Positions 1 through 6,918 are shown, counted from the first letter of the stretch. The stretch is 7,252 bases of DNA from Acetobacteraceae bacterium (GCA_019237355.1 JAFAHH010000715.1:1-7252), one strand, 5' to 3'. Program-made: numbers and translations. Notes: generated from the sequence alone by a model not told the origin.

Positions 1-126
1 CATTTGATCGAGAACTTCTTCGGCCGTTTGAAGGAGTTCAAGCGAATCGCCATGCGGAGCGACAAAACAGACGAGAGTTTCGCGGGGATAATCCATCTTG
101 CGGCTGCTGTGATCGGATCACGATGA
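1..126 (+). CDS. IS5-family transposase, C-terminal fragment (5' part outside window)
   Basis: Frame 1 is open from the first base and reads HLIENFFGRLKEFKRIAMR, then SDKTDESF and LAAAVIGSR, ending at a TGA at 124-126. The pattern H-L-[IV]-E-N-x-F-x-[RK]-[LI]-K then RIA-R-DKT-F is the C-terminal signature of the DDE transposases of the IS5 superfamily (IS427-like group). The Glu of the ENFF motif is the last acidic residue of the DDE triad. Only 41 codons are present because the window begins inside the gene, so intactness upstream cannot be judged. The stop codon is followed within about 20 bp by the presumed right end of the element, as usual for these compact insertion sequences. The family call is fairly sure; the exact IS is not. 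Confidence 0.85.
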   Translation, partial: HLIENFFGRLKEFKRIAMRSDKTDESFAGIIHLAAAVIGSR

Positions 127-143
127 ATGTATCTCAACAGGCC
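1..143 (+). mobile_element. Right end of an IS5/IS427-group insertion sequence
   Basis: The transposase tail is followed by ATGTATCTCAACAGGCC and then CTAG (144-147). Read inwards from the outside, the end is GGCCTGTTGAGATACAT, which resembles terminal inverted repeats of IS427-group elements. These elements often insert at short TA or CTAG-like targets. The end near 143 is inferred: the left terminal repeat and the target duplication lie outside the window and cannot be compared. The boundary could be off by a few bases. The element ends about 5 bp from the stop codon of the neighbouring PIN toxin gene, which it leaves intact. Confidence 0.6.
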
Positions 144-148
144 CTAGC

Positions 149-562
149 CTAAGCTCTCAGCAATGTCGCGCCTGCCCGCTCGGCTGCGGCCGCCAAACCG
201 GCGTCTTTGGTCGCCAGCGGCAGCCGCCGGCGTAGGGAAAGCTCCAAATAGGCGGCATCATACAGGCTAAGCTTCTCCGCATCTGCCAGCGGCGCTGCAC
301 CATCCCAAGCCTGGCTGGCTGTTTCATCGTCAATTGTGACCGGCAGATCTCGCAAAAGGCCGGCAAATCTCTCGCGCAGCGCGGGAGTGAGCCGCCCACG
401 CCGCTCAGCCATCAGCAATCCGTTCAGCACCTCAAGCGGCCAAAGCTGGGGTGCGACGGCCCCAGTCTCGGTCACCCGGTCAAGCAGCGCAAGAACCGCG
501 TCCGTCTGCTCATCCTCGAAACACCACGCGAGTGCGATCGAGGCATCGACCACGAAGCTCAC
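149..562 (-). CDS. vapC: VapC-type PIN-domain ribonuclease toxin
   Basis: A 137-residue protein of the usual VapC length. It opens with the PIN motif VVDASIALAW and carries the four acidic residues expected of a Mg-dependent PIN endoribonuclease: Asp6, Glu44 (in PLEVLNGLL), Asp102 (in YDAAYLELS) and Asp120 (in LATKDAGL). VapC toxins cleave RNA, often tRNA or rRNA, when the antitoxin is lost; the target here is unknown. The start is a GTG at 560-562 that overlaps the antitoxin stop as GTGA, indicating translational coupling. A GAAGG lies 7 bases upstream, inside the antitoxin gene. No alternative in-frame ATG precedes the first catalytic Asp. The gene is intact even though an insertion sequence ends just beyond its TAG stop. 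Family call is firm; cellular role is inferred. Confidence 0.9.
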   Translation of the reverse strand: MSFVVDASIALAWCFEDEQTDAVLALLDRVTETGAVAPQLWPLEVLNGLLMAERRGRLTPALRERFAGLLRDLPVTIDDETASQAWDGAAPLADAEKLSLYDAAYLELSLRRRLPLATKDAGLAAAAERAGATLLRA

Positions 563-801
563 CGGCGACCTTCGCTAACCAACTCCTTAAGATTGAGTCC
601 TCCCAAGGTCACACCACGGCTTGCTTGGCGTAGCCCGGACGCAGCACGACGCGCCCGCTCCCGGTCGAAGCCAGGCCCGGCGGGCACCATGCGCGCAACG
701 GGCTTGGCGCGGCGCGTAATCACGACTTCGCCTCCCCGCTCGACCTCGTCGAGCAGAGCGGTAAGCTTGTTTTTCGCTTCGAATACACCTATCCTGGTCA
801 T
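559..801 (-). CDS. vapB: Phd/YefM-type antitoxin partner of the PIN toxin
   Basis: An 80-residue protein. Residues 1-41 (MTRIGVFEAKNKLTALLDEV, then GGEVVITRRAKPVARMVP) match the Phd/YefM antitoxin fold, the DNA-binding half of many type II pairs. The charged, Ala/Arg-rich C-terminal half (about 43-80) would be the toxin-binding tail. It should neutralise the PIN toxin and repress its own promoter. The ATG at 799-801 is preceded by AGGTGG (805-810), a good ribosome binding site at short spacing. The next gene overlaps its stop by four bases. A perfect inverted repeat lies at 809-832, partly overlapping the binding site. The symbol vapB is used generically for the partner of a VapC; by fold the protein is of the Phd family. 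Confidence 0.88.
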   Translation of the reverse strand: MTRIGVFEAKNKLTALLDEVERGGEVVITRRAKPVARMVPAGPGFDRERARRAASGLRQASRGVTLGGLNLKELVSEGRR

Positions 802-808
802 GGCCCAC

Positions 809-832
809 CTATCTAGCTTCCTGGCTAGATAG
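809..832 (-). promoter_or_regulatory. Candidate operator of the toxin-antitoxin operon (9-bp inverted repeat)
   Basis: CTATCTAGC at 809-817 and GCTAGATAG at 824-832 are perfect inverted arms around a 6-bp spacer (TTCCTG). The repeat lies 7 bp upstream of the antitoxin ATG and touches the ribosome binding site. Phd-family antitoxins usually bind such palindromes as dimers and, with the toxin, repress their own operon. Binding would block the promoter or translation start, and the same repeat could form a hairpin in the 5' leader. A TAGGAT at 835-840 (minus strand) could be a -10 box, but I see no convincing -35. The repeat is read directly; its function is inferred. Confidence 0.65.
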
Positions 833-885
833 ATATCCTATGACTCCTCTTCAAGTGCCAGCCGTGATCGCCGCGTTGAAGCGGA

Positions 886-3083
886 TCAGGCCAGCACGTC
901 CTCGATGCGAATCGGCAGGTCCCGAACGCGAATACCTGTCGCATGCCAGACCGCGTTCGCCACCGCCGCCGCGGTGCCGACGGCCGGCAACTCCCCTAGT
1001 CCCTTTACCCCGATGGGGTTTCCGATCCGGTCATCATTAGCGATCAGAATGGTTTCAATCGGGGGAACGTCCGCGTTCACCGGCAAAATGTATTCCGCCA
1101 GATTGGCATTCACGATGCGCCCGGTTTCGGCATCGACATGGGTTTGCTCGAATAGGGCCATGCCGATACCGAAGATGATCCCGCCGATTAGCTGGCTTCG
1201 CGCTGTTTTCGCGTTCAGCACGCGGCCGGCATCGAACGCTCCGACATACCGCGAAAGGCGGATCTCACCAGTTTCTGGGTCGACCCGCACCTCGGCAAAC
1301 TGCGCGCCAAAAGCATGCAGGGAGTAGTCCTTCTTTTCATCGCCCGGTTTGCTCTCGGCTTGCGCCTCTACGAATTCCAAGTTGTGACGCGCAAGCAGCT
1401 CAGCCAACGTGACCCGGCCGCGCGGGCTAACCACCACCCCATTCTCAAAACGAAGGTCTCCGGGCGTAACCTTCTGCCAGCTCGCACGCGGATCGGCGAG
1501 CGCGAGGGCGAAAAGCCGCGCGCGGATGGCGGCACATGCAGCCTGCACCGCCGGCGAAACGCTCGGCACCGTCGAGGAGCCGCCCGACACTGGCGCTGGC
1601 GGAAATCGCGTGTCACCCAGCTCGAAACGCACGCGAGAGAGCGGCAACCGCAGCTCGTCCGCGGCGACCTGCGCCATCACAGTATAGGTGCCGGTGCCGA
1701 GATCCTGTGTGCCCGATTGCACCACCGCCATTCCGTCCGCACCTAGGCGCACCCGCGCTGAGGCAGGGCGACGCTGGTTCGGGTAGGTCGCGGTCGCCAT
1801 GCCAAGGCCGACCAGCCAGCGCCCATCCCGCATCGAGCGCGGCTCAGGGTTCCGCCGGCTCCATCCAAAGGCCTCCGCTCCCTGGGCATAGCACTCGCGC
1901 AGCTTTTTGGAGCTGAACGGCTTGCCCTCGTGCGGATCGGTGTCGGTGTAGTTCTTAAGCCGGAGCGCAACTGGGTCGATGTTCAGCCGCGCCGCCAACT
2001 CATCCATCGCCGATTCGAGCGCGAACACGCCCGAGGCCTTGCCCGGCGCACGCATATAGGTGGGCAGACTCTGATTAACCGGCACCATCCGGTGCGTCAC
2101 GGCGACGTTGGGGCAGGCGTAAAGCATTTCGGTCGCCAGCCCGACCGGTTCGACAAATTCCCCGAGCACGGGCTGCGACATTTGCGAAAACCCGTCATGC
2201 CGGATCGCCACCAACGTGCCATCCGGTTGGGCCCCGAACTTCAGCTTCTGGACGGTGCGCGGCCGGTAGCCGTTGGACGTGTACATCTGCTCGCGGGTAA
2301 CCACGAGCTTCACCGGCCGGCCCACCACACGCGCGGCCATCGCCGCCAGCGTAGCTGGGGGCCAGGTGTTCCCCTTGCAGCCAAATCCGCCGCCCACGAA
2401 GGGGCTGACGACGCGCACGCCGGCCGGGTCGACGCCAAATAGCGTGGCCAGGGTGTTCTTGGCGCCGCTGATACCCTGCGTCGCCGTCCATACCGTGAGC
2501 CGATCCCCATCCCAGGCGGCAATCGTGGCGTGGAGCTCCATCGGATTGTGATGCTCGATGGGGGTCGTGTAGGTGGCCTCGATCTTTACCGGCGCCCCCG
2601 CAAATGCCCATCCGGATCGCCCCGGCGGCTATCCGGCGGCCGCTCCCCGTTCCGGAAGTTCTTGGGAACAGACGCCTGACCAAGCGCCTGGTCCATGATC
2701 GTCGTGGCCTCGTCTTGTCGGTACTGCACCCGCACTCGGGATGCCGCATCCAGCGCCCGATCCAGCGTATCGGCCACCACGACCGCGACATGCTGGCCAT
2801 TATAGACCACGTCATTGTTCTGCAGCAGCGGGGCAGTGATGGTCTGCGGCGAGGCCTGCTTGGCTTGCAAGCGCGGTGCATTTTCCGGTGTTATGATCGC
2901 GAGCACACCCGGCTGTCGCTTGGCATCATCGATTTCGAAACCGGCGATGGTTCCAGCCGGAACCGTGCTTTGCACGAGTACCGCGTGCACGAGACCCTGG
3001 ACCGGAAACTCGGCCGCGTACCGTGCGCCTCCCGTGACCTTCAGCCGTCCATCGCGGCGGTCGATGGGATCGCCAACAATCAT
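886..3083 (-). pseudogene. paoC: Frameshifted molybdopterin-binding catalytic subunit, PaoC-like aldehyde oxidoreductase (xanthine oxidase family)
   Basis: Two adjacent frames together encode one protein. The N-terminal part (3083 to about 2610) begins MIVGDPIDRRDGRLKVTGGA and includes GQHVAVVVADTLDRALDAA. The C-terminal part (2607 to 889) carries the molybdenum-cofactor motifs. Adding one G at 2607-2609 joins them into 732 residues, close to E. coli PaoC. In the joined protein, GGGFGCKG is at 231-238, MRAPGKA near 344-350, GTQDLGTG at 458-465, GGSST at 501-505 and GVKGLGELP near 692-700. The Glu of GLGELP (Glu698) matches PaoC's catalytic Glu692. The enzyme would oxidise aldehydes in the periplasm, passing electrons through PaoA and PaoB. 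As written, the reading frame stops at 2586 after the N-terminal domain. The start ATG at 3081-3083 has a strong GAGGAGG 6 bases upstream and lies 10 bp after the paoB stop. Either a real pseudogene or a sequencing error. Confidence 0.85.
2586..2612 (-). other. Frameshift site in paoC (GGGG to GGG)
   Basis: The upstream frame reads GAT GGG (2612-2607, minus strand), then runs out of frame to a TAA at 2586-2588. The downstream frame is recovered by reading GCA TTT GCG from 2607, giving AFAGAPVKIEATYTTPIEHH directly into the molybdenum domain. The codon pair GAT GGG G-CA would restore the frame, so one G is missing from a short G run. No frame-changing stimulator is evident: the run is only three bases, with no slippery heptamer or clear stem-loop. 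The site is seen directly; whether it is biological is not decidable here. Confidence 0.8.
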
Positions 3084-3093
3084 GCTTGCCTCC

Positions 3094-4077
3094 TCACGCC
3101 GCGGCGGTCGTCTCGAGCGCACGTAGCACCGCGCGCTGGATTAGCTTGACTTTGAACCCGTTTTGGCTGGCCGGTTGTGCGCCTTCGCTTGCGTGCATAG
3201 CAGCGTCGGCGAATGTCCCCGCATCGGCGGGCCGGCCCTGCAGCGCCGCCTCGACCTGCGGCAGCCGCCAGGGCTTCGGCGCAACCCCACCCAGGGCCAG
3301 GCGGGCCTCCCGAATTGTAGCCCGCTGTAGATCGACCGCCGCGGCGCAGGAAACCAGCGCGAACTCAAAACTCGCCCGGTCACGGAGCTTCACATAGCAG
3401 GAGCGGCGTGCCCCGGCGCTGGCCGGCACAAGCACCGCCACAATCACCTCCCCTGGCTGGAGGGCGGTCTCGATATGCGGCGTATCACCCGGTAGGCGGT
3501 AAAAATCCGCAAGCGCGACCGTCCGGCGCGCCCCGTTCGGCCCCCGCAGTTCCAGCGAGGCGTCCAGGGCCGCGAGGGCGACCGGCAAATCAGAGGGATG
3601 GGTCGCAATACATGCACGGCTCGTGCCGAGCACCCCCAACAGCCGGTTCTCCCCCCGGATTGCCGCGCAGCCTGAGCCAGGCTCGCGTTTGTTGCACGCC
3701 GCGAAGCCGGGGTCGCGGAAGTAATTGCAGCGGGTCCGCTGCAGCAGATTGCCGCCAATCGTGCCCATATTGCGGATTTGGGGAGACGCCGCGGAAAGCA
3801 GCGCCTCAGAGACGGCGCGGTAATTCCGCTGCACCTCCGGATGCGCCGCAACATTGGCCATGAGCGCGAGCGCGCCGATGCGAACCCCGTCGGGCAGGAC
3901 CTCTACCGCATCGGGGAGCAAGCCATCCAGGTCCACCAGCCGGGTCGGCCGGGCAACCTCTTGCTTCATGAGCTGCAACAGATCGGTACCTCCGGCGATA
4001 AAGGCCGTATCCGGCGCGGCCGTGGCGGCTGTCGCGGCATCGAGCGTGCCCGGCCGTGAGATCGTGAAGCTCTGCAT
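3094..4077 (-). CDS. paoB: FAD-binding subunit with [4Fe-4S] loop, PaoB-like
   Basis: A 327-residue member of the FAD_binding_5 / CO-dehydrogenase flavoprotein family, close in length to E. coli PaoB. IAGGTDLLQLMKQE (27-40) and TIGGNLLQRTRC (106-117) are the two Gly-rich FAD pyrophosphate-binding loops. Between about 117 and 156, Cys117, Cys128, Cys137 and Cys156 (CNYFRDPGFAACNKR, then GSGC and SRACIATHPSD) mark the extra [4Fe-4S] loop found in PaoB and some other members, and absent from eukaryotic xanthine oxidase. The C-terminal half is the CO_deh_flav_C domain (about 210-320). The subunit takes electrons from the [2Fe-2S] subunit and reduces an external acceptor. The ATG at 4075-4077 is 4 bp after the paoA stop, with AGGGA as binding site inside paoA, so the two are translationally linked. 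It ends 10 bp before paoC. No defect is seen. Confidence 0.9.
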   Translation of the reverse strand: MQSFTISRPGTLDAATAATAAPDTAFIAGGTDLLQLMKQEVARPTRLVDLDGLLPDAVEVLPDGVRIGALALMANVAAHPEVQRNYRAVSEALLSAASPQIRNMGTIGGNLLQRTRCNYFRDPGFAACNKREPGSGCAAIRGENRLLGVLGTSRACIATHPSDLPVALAALDASLELRGPNGARRTVALADFYRLPGDTPHIETALQPGEVIVAVLVPASAGARRSCYVKLRDRASFEFALVSCAAAVDLQRATIREARLALGGVAPKPWRLPQVEAALQGRPADAGTFADAAMHASEGAQPASQNGFKVKLIQRAVLRALETTAAA

Positions 4078-4081
4078 CGCT

Positions 4082-4684
4082 CTATCCCTGTACCGAGGCG
4101 TCTTGGATCGCAGCGACGATGTTGGGGTAGGCGCCGCAGCGGCAGATATTGCCGCTCATCCACTCCCGGATCTCGTCTGGCGAGCCTGCATGGCCTTCCT
4201 CGATCAGCGCCGCTGCCGACATGATCTGGCCGGGCGTGCAGTAGCCGCATTGAAAGGCGTCGTGGTGCAGGATGGCGGCCTGCACGGGATGGAGTTCCTC
4301 GCCTACTGCCAGCCCTTCAATGGTTGTAACCGCCCGGCCCTGGCAGCGCACCGCCAAGGTCAGGCAGGACACAACCCGGCGACCGTCAATATGTACAGTG
4401 CAGGCCCCACACGAGCCGCGATCGCATCCCTTTTTCGTCCCTGTCAGCCCGGCCTGCTCGCGCAGTGCATCGAGCAGCGAAGTACGAGGCTCCACCGTGA
4501 GCTGAATACGCCGGCCATTCACCTGCAGCACGATGTCCTGCATCTCCGGGGTGCGGACCGGCCCGGGTGCGGGCGAGGGTGATTCCTGCGCACTGGGGGC
4601 GGTCCGGCCAATGAGCGGAGCGGCAGCAAGGCCCGCGGCGGTTCCGCCAAGAATGCCTCGCCGCGTGAGCGATTGGGCGGCCAT
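4082..4684 (-). CDS. paoA: Tat-exported [2Fe-2S] subunit of aldehyde oxidoreductase, PaoA-like
   Basis: A 200-residue ferredoxin-type subunit. Residues 1-30 are a twin-arginine signal: LTRRGILGG, then an Ala/Gly/Leu stretch and a Pro-rich linker. So the folded, cofactor-loaded complex should be exported to the periplasm, as known for E. coli PaoABC. The plant-type [2Fe-2S] domain has Cys87, Cys92, Cys95 and Cys107 (GCDRGSCGAC). The C-terminal helical domain has Cys146, Cys149, Cys181 and Cys183 (FQCGYCTPGQ and NICRCGAYPN). Together they pass electrons from the molybdenum site to FAD. The ATG at 4682-4684 has GGAGG 8 bases upstream. This is the first gene of the operon, and its promoter should lie in the 282-bp divergent region. 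Other XDH-family small subunits look alike, but the Tat signal, gene order and PaoB-type neighbour favour PaoA. Confidence 0.9.
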   Translation of the reverse strand: MAAQSLTRRGILGGTAAGLAAAPLIGRTAPSAQESPSPAPGPVRTPEMQDIVLQVNGRRIQLTVEPRTSLLDALREQAGLTGTKKGCDRGSCGACTVHIDGRRVVSCLTLAVRCQGRAVTTIEGLAVGEELHPVQAAILHHDAFQCGYCTPGQIMSAAALIEEGHAGSPDEIREWMSGNICRCGAYPNIVAAIQDASVQG

Positions 4685-4966
4685 TGAGCTTCCTCCCGGC
4701 TAGTTTCCCATAACAGAGACGGGCCAGGCTGCCTCATTCAACTCACGAGTGCGTGGCCGGGCGAGAGCGCGATCGCCCGACGCGCGTTCTCGACCAACAG
4801 CTAAGCTCGGCATGGCGCGTGCTGCATAGTTGGGCTGCCCACGCCTGTGCCAGAAGCGACTTGCGACTCGGGGCCGGCTGTGTTTACTGCGGCCGGGAAG
4901 AAGGCCAGGGCAGCCGAGTTTCCGGCTGGCCTGAGAAATTGTTGCTTCACGAGGCTCGAAAAACCG
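4685..4966. promoter_or_regulatory. Divergent intergenic region between paoA and acpXL
   Basis: These 282 bp must hold the promoters of both operons. They contain a 7-bp inverted repeat, CGGGCGA (4758-4764) and TCGCCCG (4773-4779), around an 8-bp spacer, which could be an operator or a hairpin. A second repeat, CAGCCG (4911-4916) and CGGCTG (4923-4928), sits about 40 bp before the acpXL start. A weak sigma70-like pair, TTGCGA (4861-4866) and TTTACT (4883-4888), could serve acpXL; I see no convincing pair for paoA. No small gene with a good start is apparent. Confidence 0.5.
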
Positions 4967-5245
4967 ATGTCCGCTACTTTCGACACAATTGCCGGTATCA
5001 TTTCCGAAACGTGCGACATACCGCGCGAAAAGATCACGCCGGAGAGCCACGCCATCAATGATCTCGGCATCGATAGCCTCGATTTCCTCGATGTCGCGTT
5101 CGCGATCGACAAGGCTTTCGGCATAAAAATGCCGCTTGAGCAATGGACGCAGGAAGTGAACGAGGGCAAGGTTTCCTCCGATCGTTACTTCGTTATGAAA
5201 GATCTCTGCTCTAACATCGATTCCCTGGTCGCACAAAAGGTCTAG
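4967..5245 (+). CDS. acpXL: Acyl carrier protein AcpXL (very-long-chain fatty acid carrier for lipid A)
   Basis: A 92-residue acyl carrier protein starting MSATFDTIAGIISETCDI. The phosphopantetheine site is Ser37 in DLGIDSLDFLDV. The C-terminal stretch PLEQWTQEVNEGKV followed by YFVMKDLC is characteristic of rhizobial AcpXL and absent from the housekeeping AcpP, which is also shorter. AcpXL carries the growing chain of 27-hydroxyoctacosanoate or similar acids, which LpxXL then transfers to lipid A. The frame stays open upstream to 4847, but family alignment and GAGG at 4951-4954 support the ATG at 4967; spacing of 12 bases is long, so initiation may be modest. It is the first gene of a + strand operon; fabZXL follows after 22 bp. 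Confidence 0.92.
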   Translation: MSATFDTIAGIISETCDIPREKITPESHAINDLGIDSLDFLDVAFAIDKAFGIKMPLEQWTQEVNEGKVSSDRYFVMKDLCSNIDSLVAQKV

Positions 5246-5267
5246 GCCGCTTCTGCGGCCGGGTTCG

Positions 5268-5738
5268 ATGCGCCTCGAATATTTTCGCATGATCGACCGA
5301 GTCGTGGCGCTCGATTCCGCCGCTCGGACCATCACTGCTGGCTGTCTGGTACCGGAAGCCAGCCCAATTTTCGAAGGCCATTTCCCAGGATATCCGCTGC
5401 TGCCGGGCGTATTGATGATCGAGACAATGGCCCAGGCGGGTGGCTGGCTTATCATGGCCATGCAGCGGTTCAGCAACATCCCGTTTCTAGCGCAAGTGAA
5501 GGACGCCAAACTGCGCAGTTTCATCACACCCGGCCAGCCGCTCACGGCTCACGCGGAGCTTGTGCATGAAGGCTCGGGCTATGCGGTGGCGAACGGGCGC
5601 CTGTTCGCTGAAGCCGCCTTGACAGCCGAGGCGGAGATCAGATACCGCCTGGTCTCGTTCCCGAATGAAGCCTTGCGCAACGAGATGCTGACCGTCGCCC
5701 GCGCGATCGCTCTGCCCGAGGCCTTTGTTCATGCCTGA
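5268..5738 (+). CDS. fabZXL: 3-hydroxyacyl-ACP dehydratase, FabZ-like (FabZXL)
   Basis: A 156-residue hot-dog-fold dehydratase. EGHFPGYPLLPGVLMIETMAQ holds the catalytic His38 and Glu52, spaced 14 residues apart as in E. coli FabZ. The enzyme removes water from 3-hydroxyacyl-AcpXL during each elongation cycle. The N-terminus MRLEYFRMIDRVVALD resembles the short N-terminus of the XL paralogs, so I chose ATG 5268 over ATG 5289. Its ribosome binding site is weak (GCCGG only), so translation may depend on acpXL. It ends inside the start of the next gene, overlapping by 8 bp. No key residue is missing. It could be called a generic FabZ, but the position right after acpXL decides for the XL paralog. 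Confidence 0.88.
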   Translation: MRLEYFRMIDRVVALDSAARTITAGCLVPEASPIFEGHFPGYPLLPGVLMIETMAQAGGWLIMAMQRFSNIPFLAQVKDAKLRSFITPGQPLTAHAELVHEGSGYAVANGRLFAEAALTAEAEIRYRLVSFPNEALRNEMLTVARAIALPEAFVHA

Positions 5739-6918
5739 CCGCGACGCGTTGATCACCGGTATCGGTCTGGTCTCCTGCTTGGGTGAAGGCCCTGACGCCC
5801 ATTGGGCCCCCTTGAACCGGCCGGGCGGTTTCCAGCCGGCCATTGATTACAAGACATTTGCGCCCTATGTCGTACACCCCATCGCGCCGCTCGAATACGA
5901 CCGGCAAATCCCGAAAAAGGGTGACCAGCGGCAGATGGAGCCCTGGCAACGCATCGGAACCTATGCCGCTGGGCTGGCCCTCGACAGCGCCGGTGTGAAG
6001 GGCAACCCAGACCTGCTTGCCCGGATGGATATGATTGTCGCCGCGGGCGGCGGTGAGCGCGATTACAGCGTCGACGAATCAATCCTATCGGCGCTGCCGG
6101 GTGCGCCAAACCCCGAGGTTTTCCTTAACGAACGGCTGCAAGCGGATCTCCGCCCCACCTTGTTTCTCGCGCAGCTATCCAACATGCTTGCCGGCAATAT
6201 TTCCGTCGTGCATGGCGTGGTCGGGTCCTCGCGCACGTTCATGGGTGAGGAGGCAGCAGGTGCGGACGCGATCCGTATTGCTTGCGCGCGCATCGAATCG
6301 GGCCAGGGGGAGCTTTGTCTTGTCGGCGGCTCCCATAATGCAGAGCGGCCCGACGCCCTGCTTTTATATGAAATGGGACGACTCATGCTGAAGCAGCCCT
6401 ATAGGCCGGTCTGGGCGCGCCAGGCCGACGGGGGTGGCATCGCTTTCGGCTCCCTCGGGTGCTTCGTTGTGATCGAAAGCCGGGCGCATGCCGCCTCGCG
6501 GGGGGCCAGGCCGTTCGCCCGCATTGCTGCAGTCGCAACCGACCGCTGCCGCCGGGCACCCGGCCAGGCAAGCGCCAATGCAGCGCGGCAATGGGAGCAG
6601 ATCAAGCCGCGCCTTGAGCCAGGGTCCGTCGCTATCCTCTCCGGCGCCTCCGGCGCCCATGCGCCAACCACTGAAGAGCAGAGTTTTCTGCGTGATCTCG
6701 GCCTTGCGGTACGCGGCACTGCGACCGCGATCGGCCATTCGCTCGAACCCTCTTTTCCTGCGAATATAGCCCTGGCCGCCATTGCGATCGGCCGCGGCGC
6801 CTTATTCGCCCCGCTAGACGAGACGGAGGCAGCTATGGACGGCGCGTTGCGCCAGGTGGTCGTCACCTCCTGGGGACATCGGCGTGGCGAAGCGATGGCG
6901 TTGGTCGAGCCGGCGTAG
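5731..6918 (+). CDS. fabF2XL: Ketosynthase-fold protein lacking catalytic Cys, FabF2XL-like
   Basis: A 395-residue thiolase-fold protein of the beta-ketoacyl-ACP synthase family (ITGIGLVSCLGEG at the start, CLVGGSHNAERPD at 196-208). Aligned to E. coli FabF through that GG motif, the nucleophilic Cys position falls on Glu174 (TFMGEEAAGADA). The first catalytic His (NAHGTSTP in FabF) corresponds to Ser308 in LSGASGAHAP; the second is kept as His336 in TAIGHSLEP. Such a protein should not form the acyl-enzyme itself. By analogy with chain-length factors of type II polyketide synthases, it may pair with a true ketosynthase and set chain length. Start is ATG 5731, preceded by GAGG at 5718-5721; a TTG at 5725 is possible. 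The start overlaps fabZXL by 8 bp. The expected partner fabF1XL does not follow in the next 334 bp. Family assignment is good, function inferred. Confidence 0.82.
   Translation: MPDRDALITGIGLVSCLGEGPDAHWAPLNRPGGFQPAIDYKTFAPYVVHPIAPLEYDRQIPKKGDQRQMEPWQRIGTYAAGLALDSAGVKGNPDLLARMDMIVAAGGGERDYSVDESILSALPGAPNPEVFLNERLQADLRPTLFLAQLSNMLAGNISVVHGVVGSSRTFMGEEAAGADAIRIACARIESGQGELCLVGGSHNAERPDALLLYEMGRLMLKQPYRPVWARQADGGGIAFGSLGCFVVIESRAHAASRGARPFARIAAVATDRCRRAPGQASANAARQWEQIKPRLEPGSVAILSGASGAHAPTTEEQSFLRDLGLAVRGTATAIGHSLEPSFPANIALAAIAIGRGALFAPLDETEAAMDGALRQVVVTSWGHRRGEAMALVEPA

Noticed and set aside
2595..2612. Programmed ribosomal frameshift in paoC
   Set aside because: There is only a three-base G run, no slippery heptamer and no evident downstream structure, and programmed shifts are not known in this family. 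A deletion or sequencing error is simpler.
2195..2881. Minus-strand open frame of 228 codons spanning the paoC break
   Set aside because: It is out of frame with paoC on both sides, is Arg/Pro-rich and lacks any molybdopterin motif, so it is a shadow and not an alternative product.
4847..4966. N-terminal extension of AcpXL from an upstream in-frame ATG
   Set aside because: The extra 40 residues match no acyl carrier protein, while the start at 4967 gives the family N-terminus and normal length.
4700..5545. Long minus-strand open frame (281 codons) across the intergenic region, acpXL and fabZXL
   Set aside because: It runs antisense to two clearly recognisable genes, has no family resemblance, and arises from high GC content.
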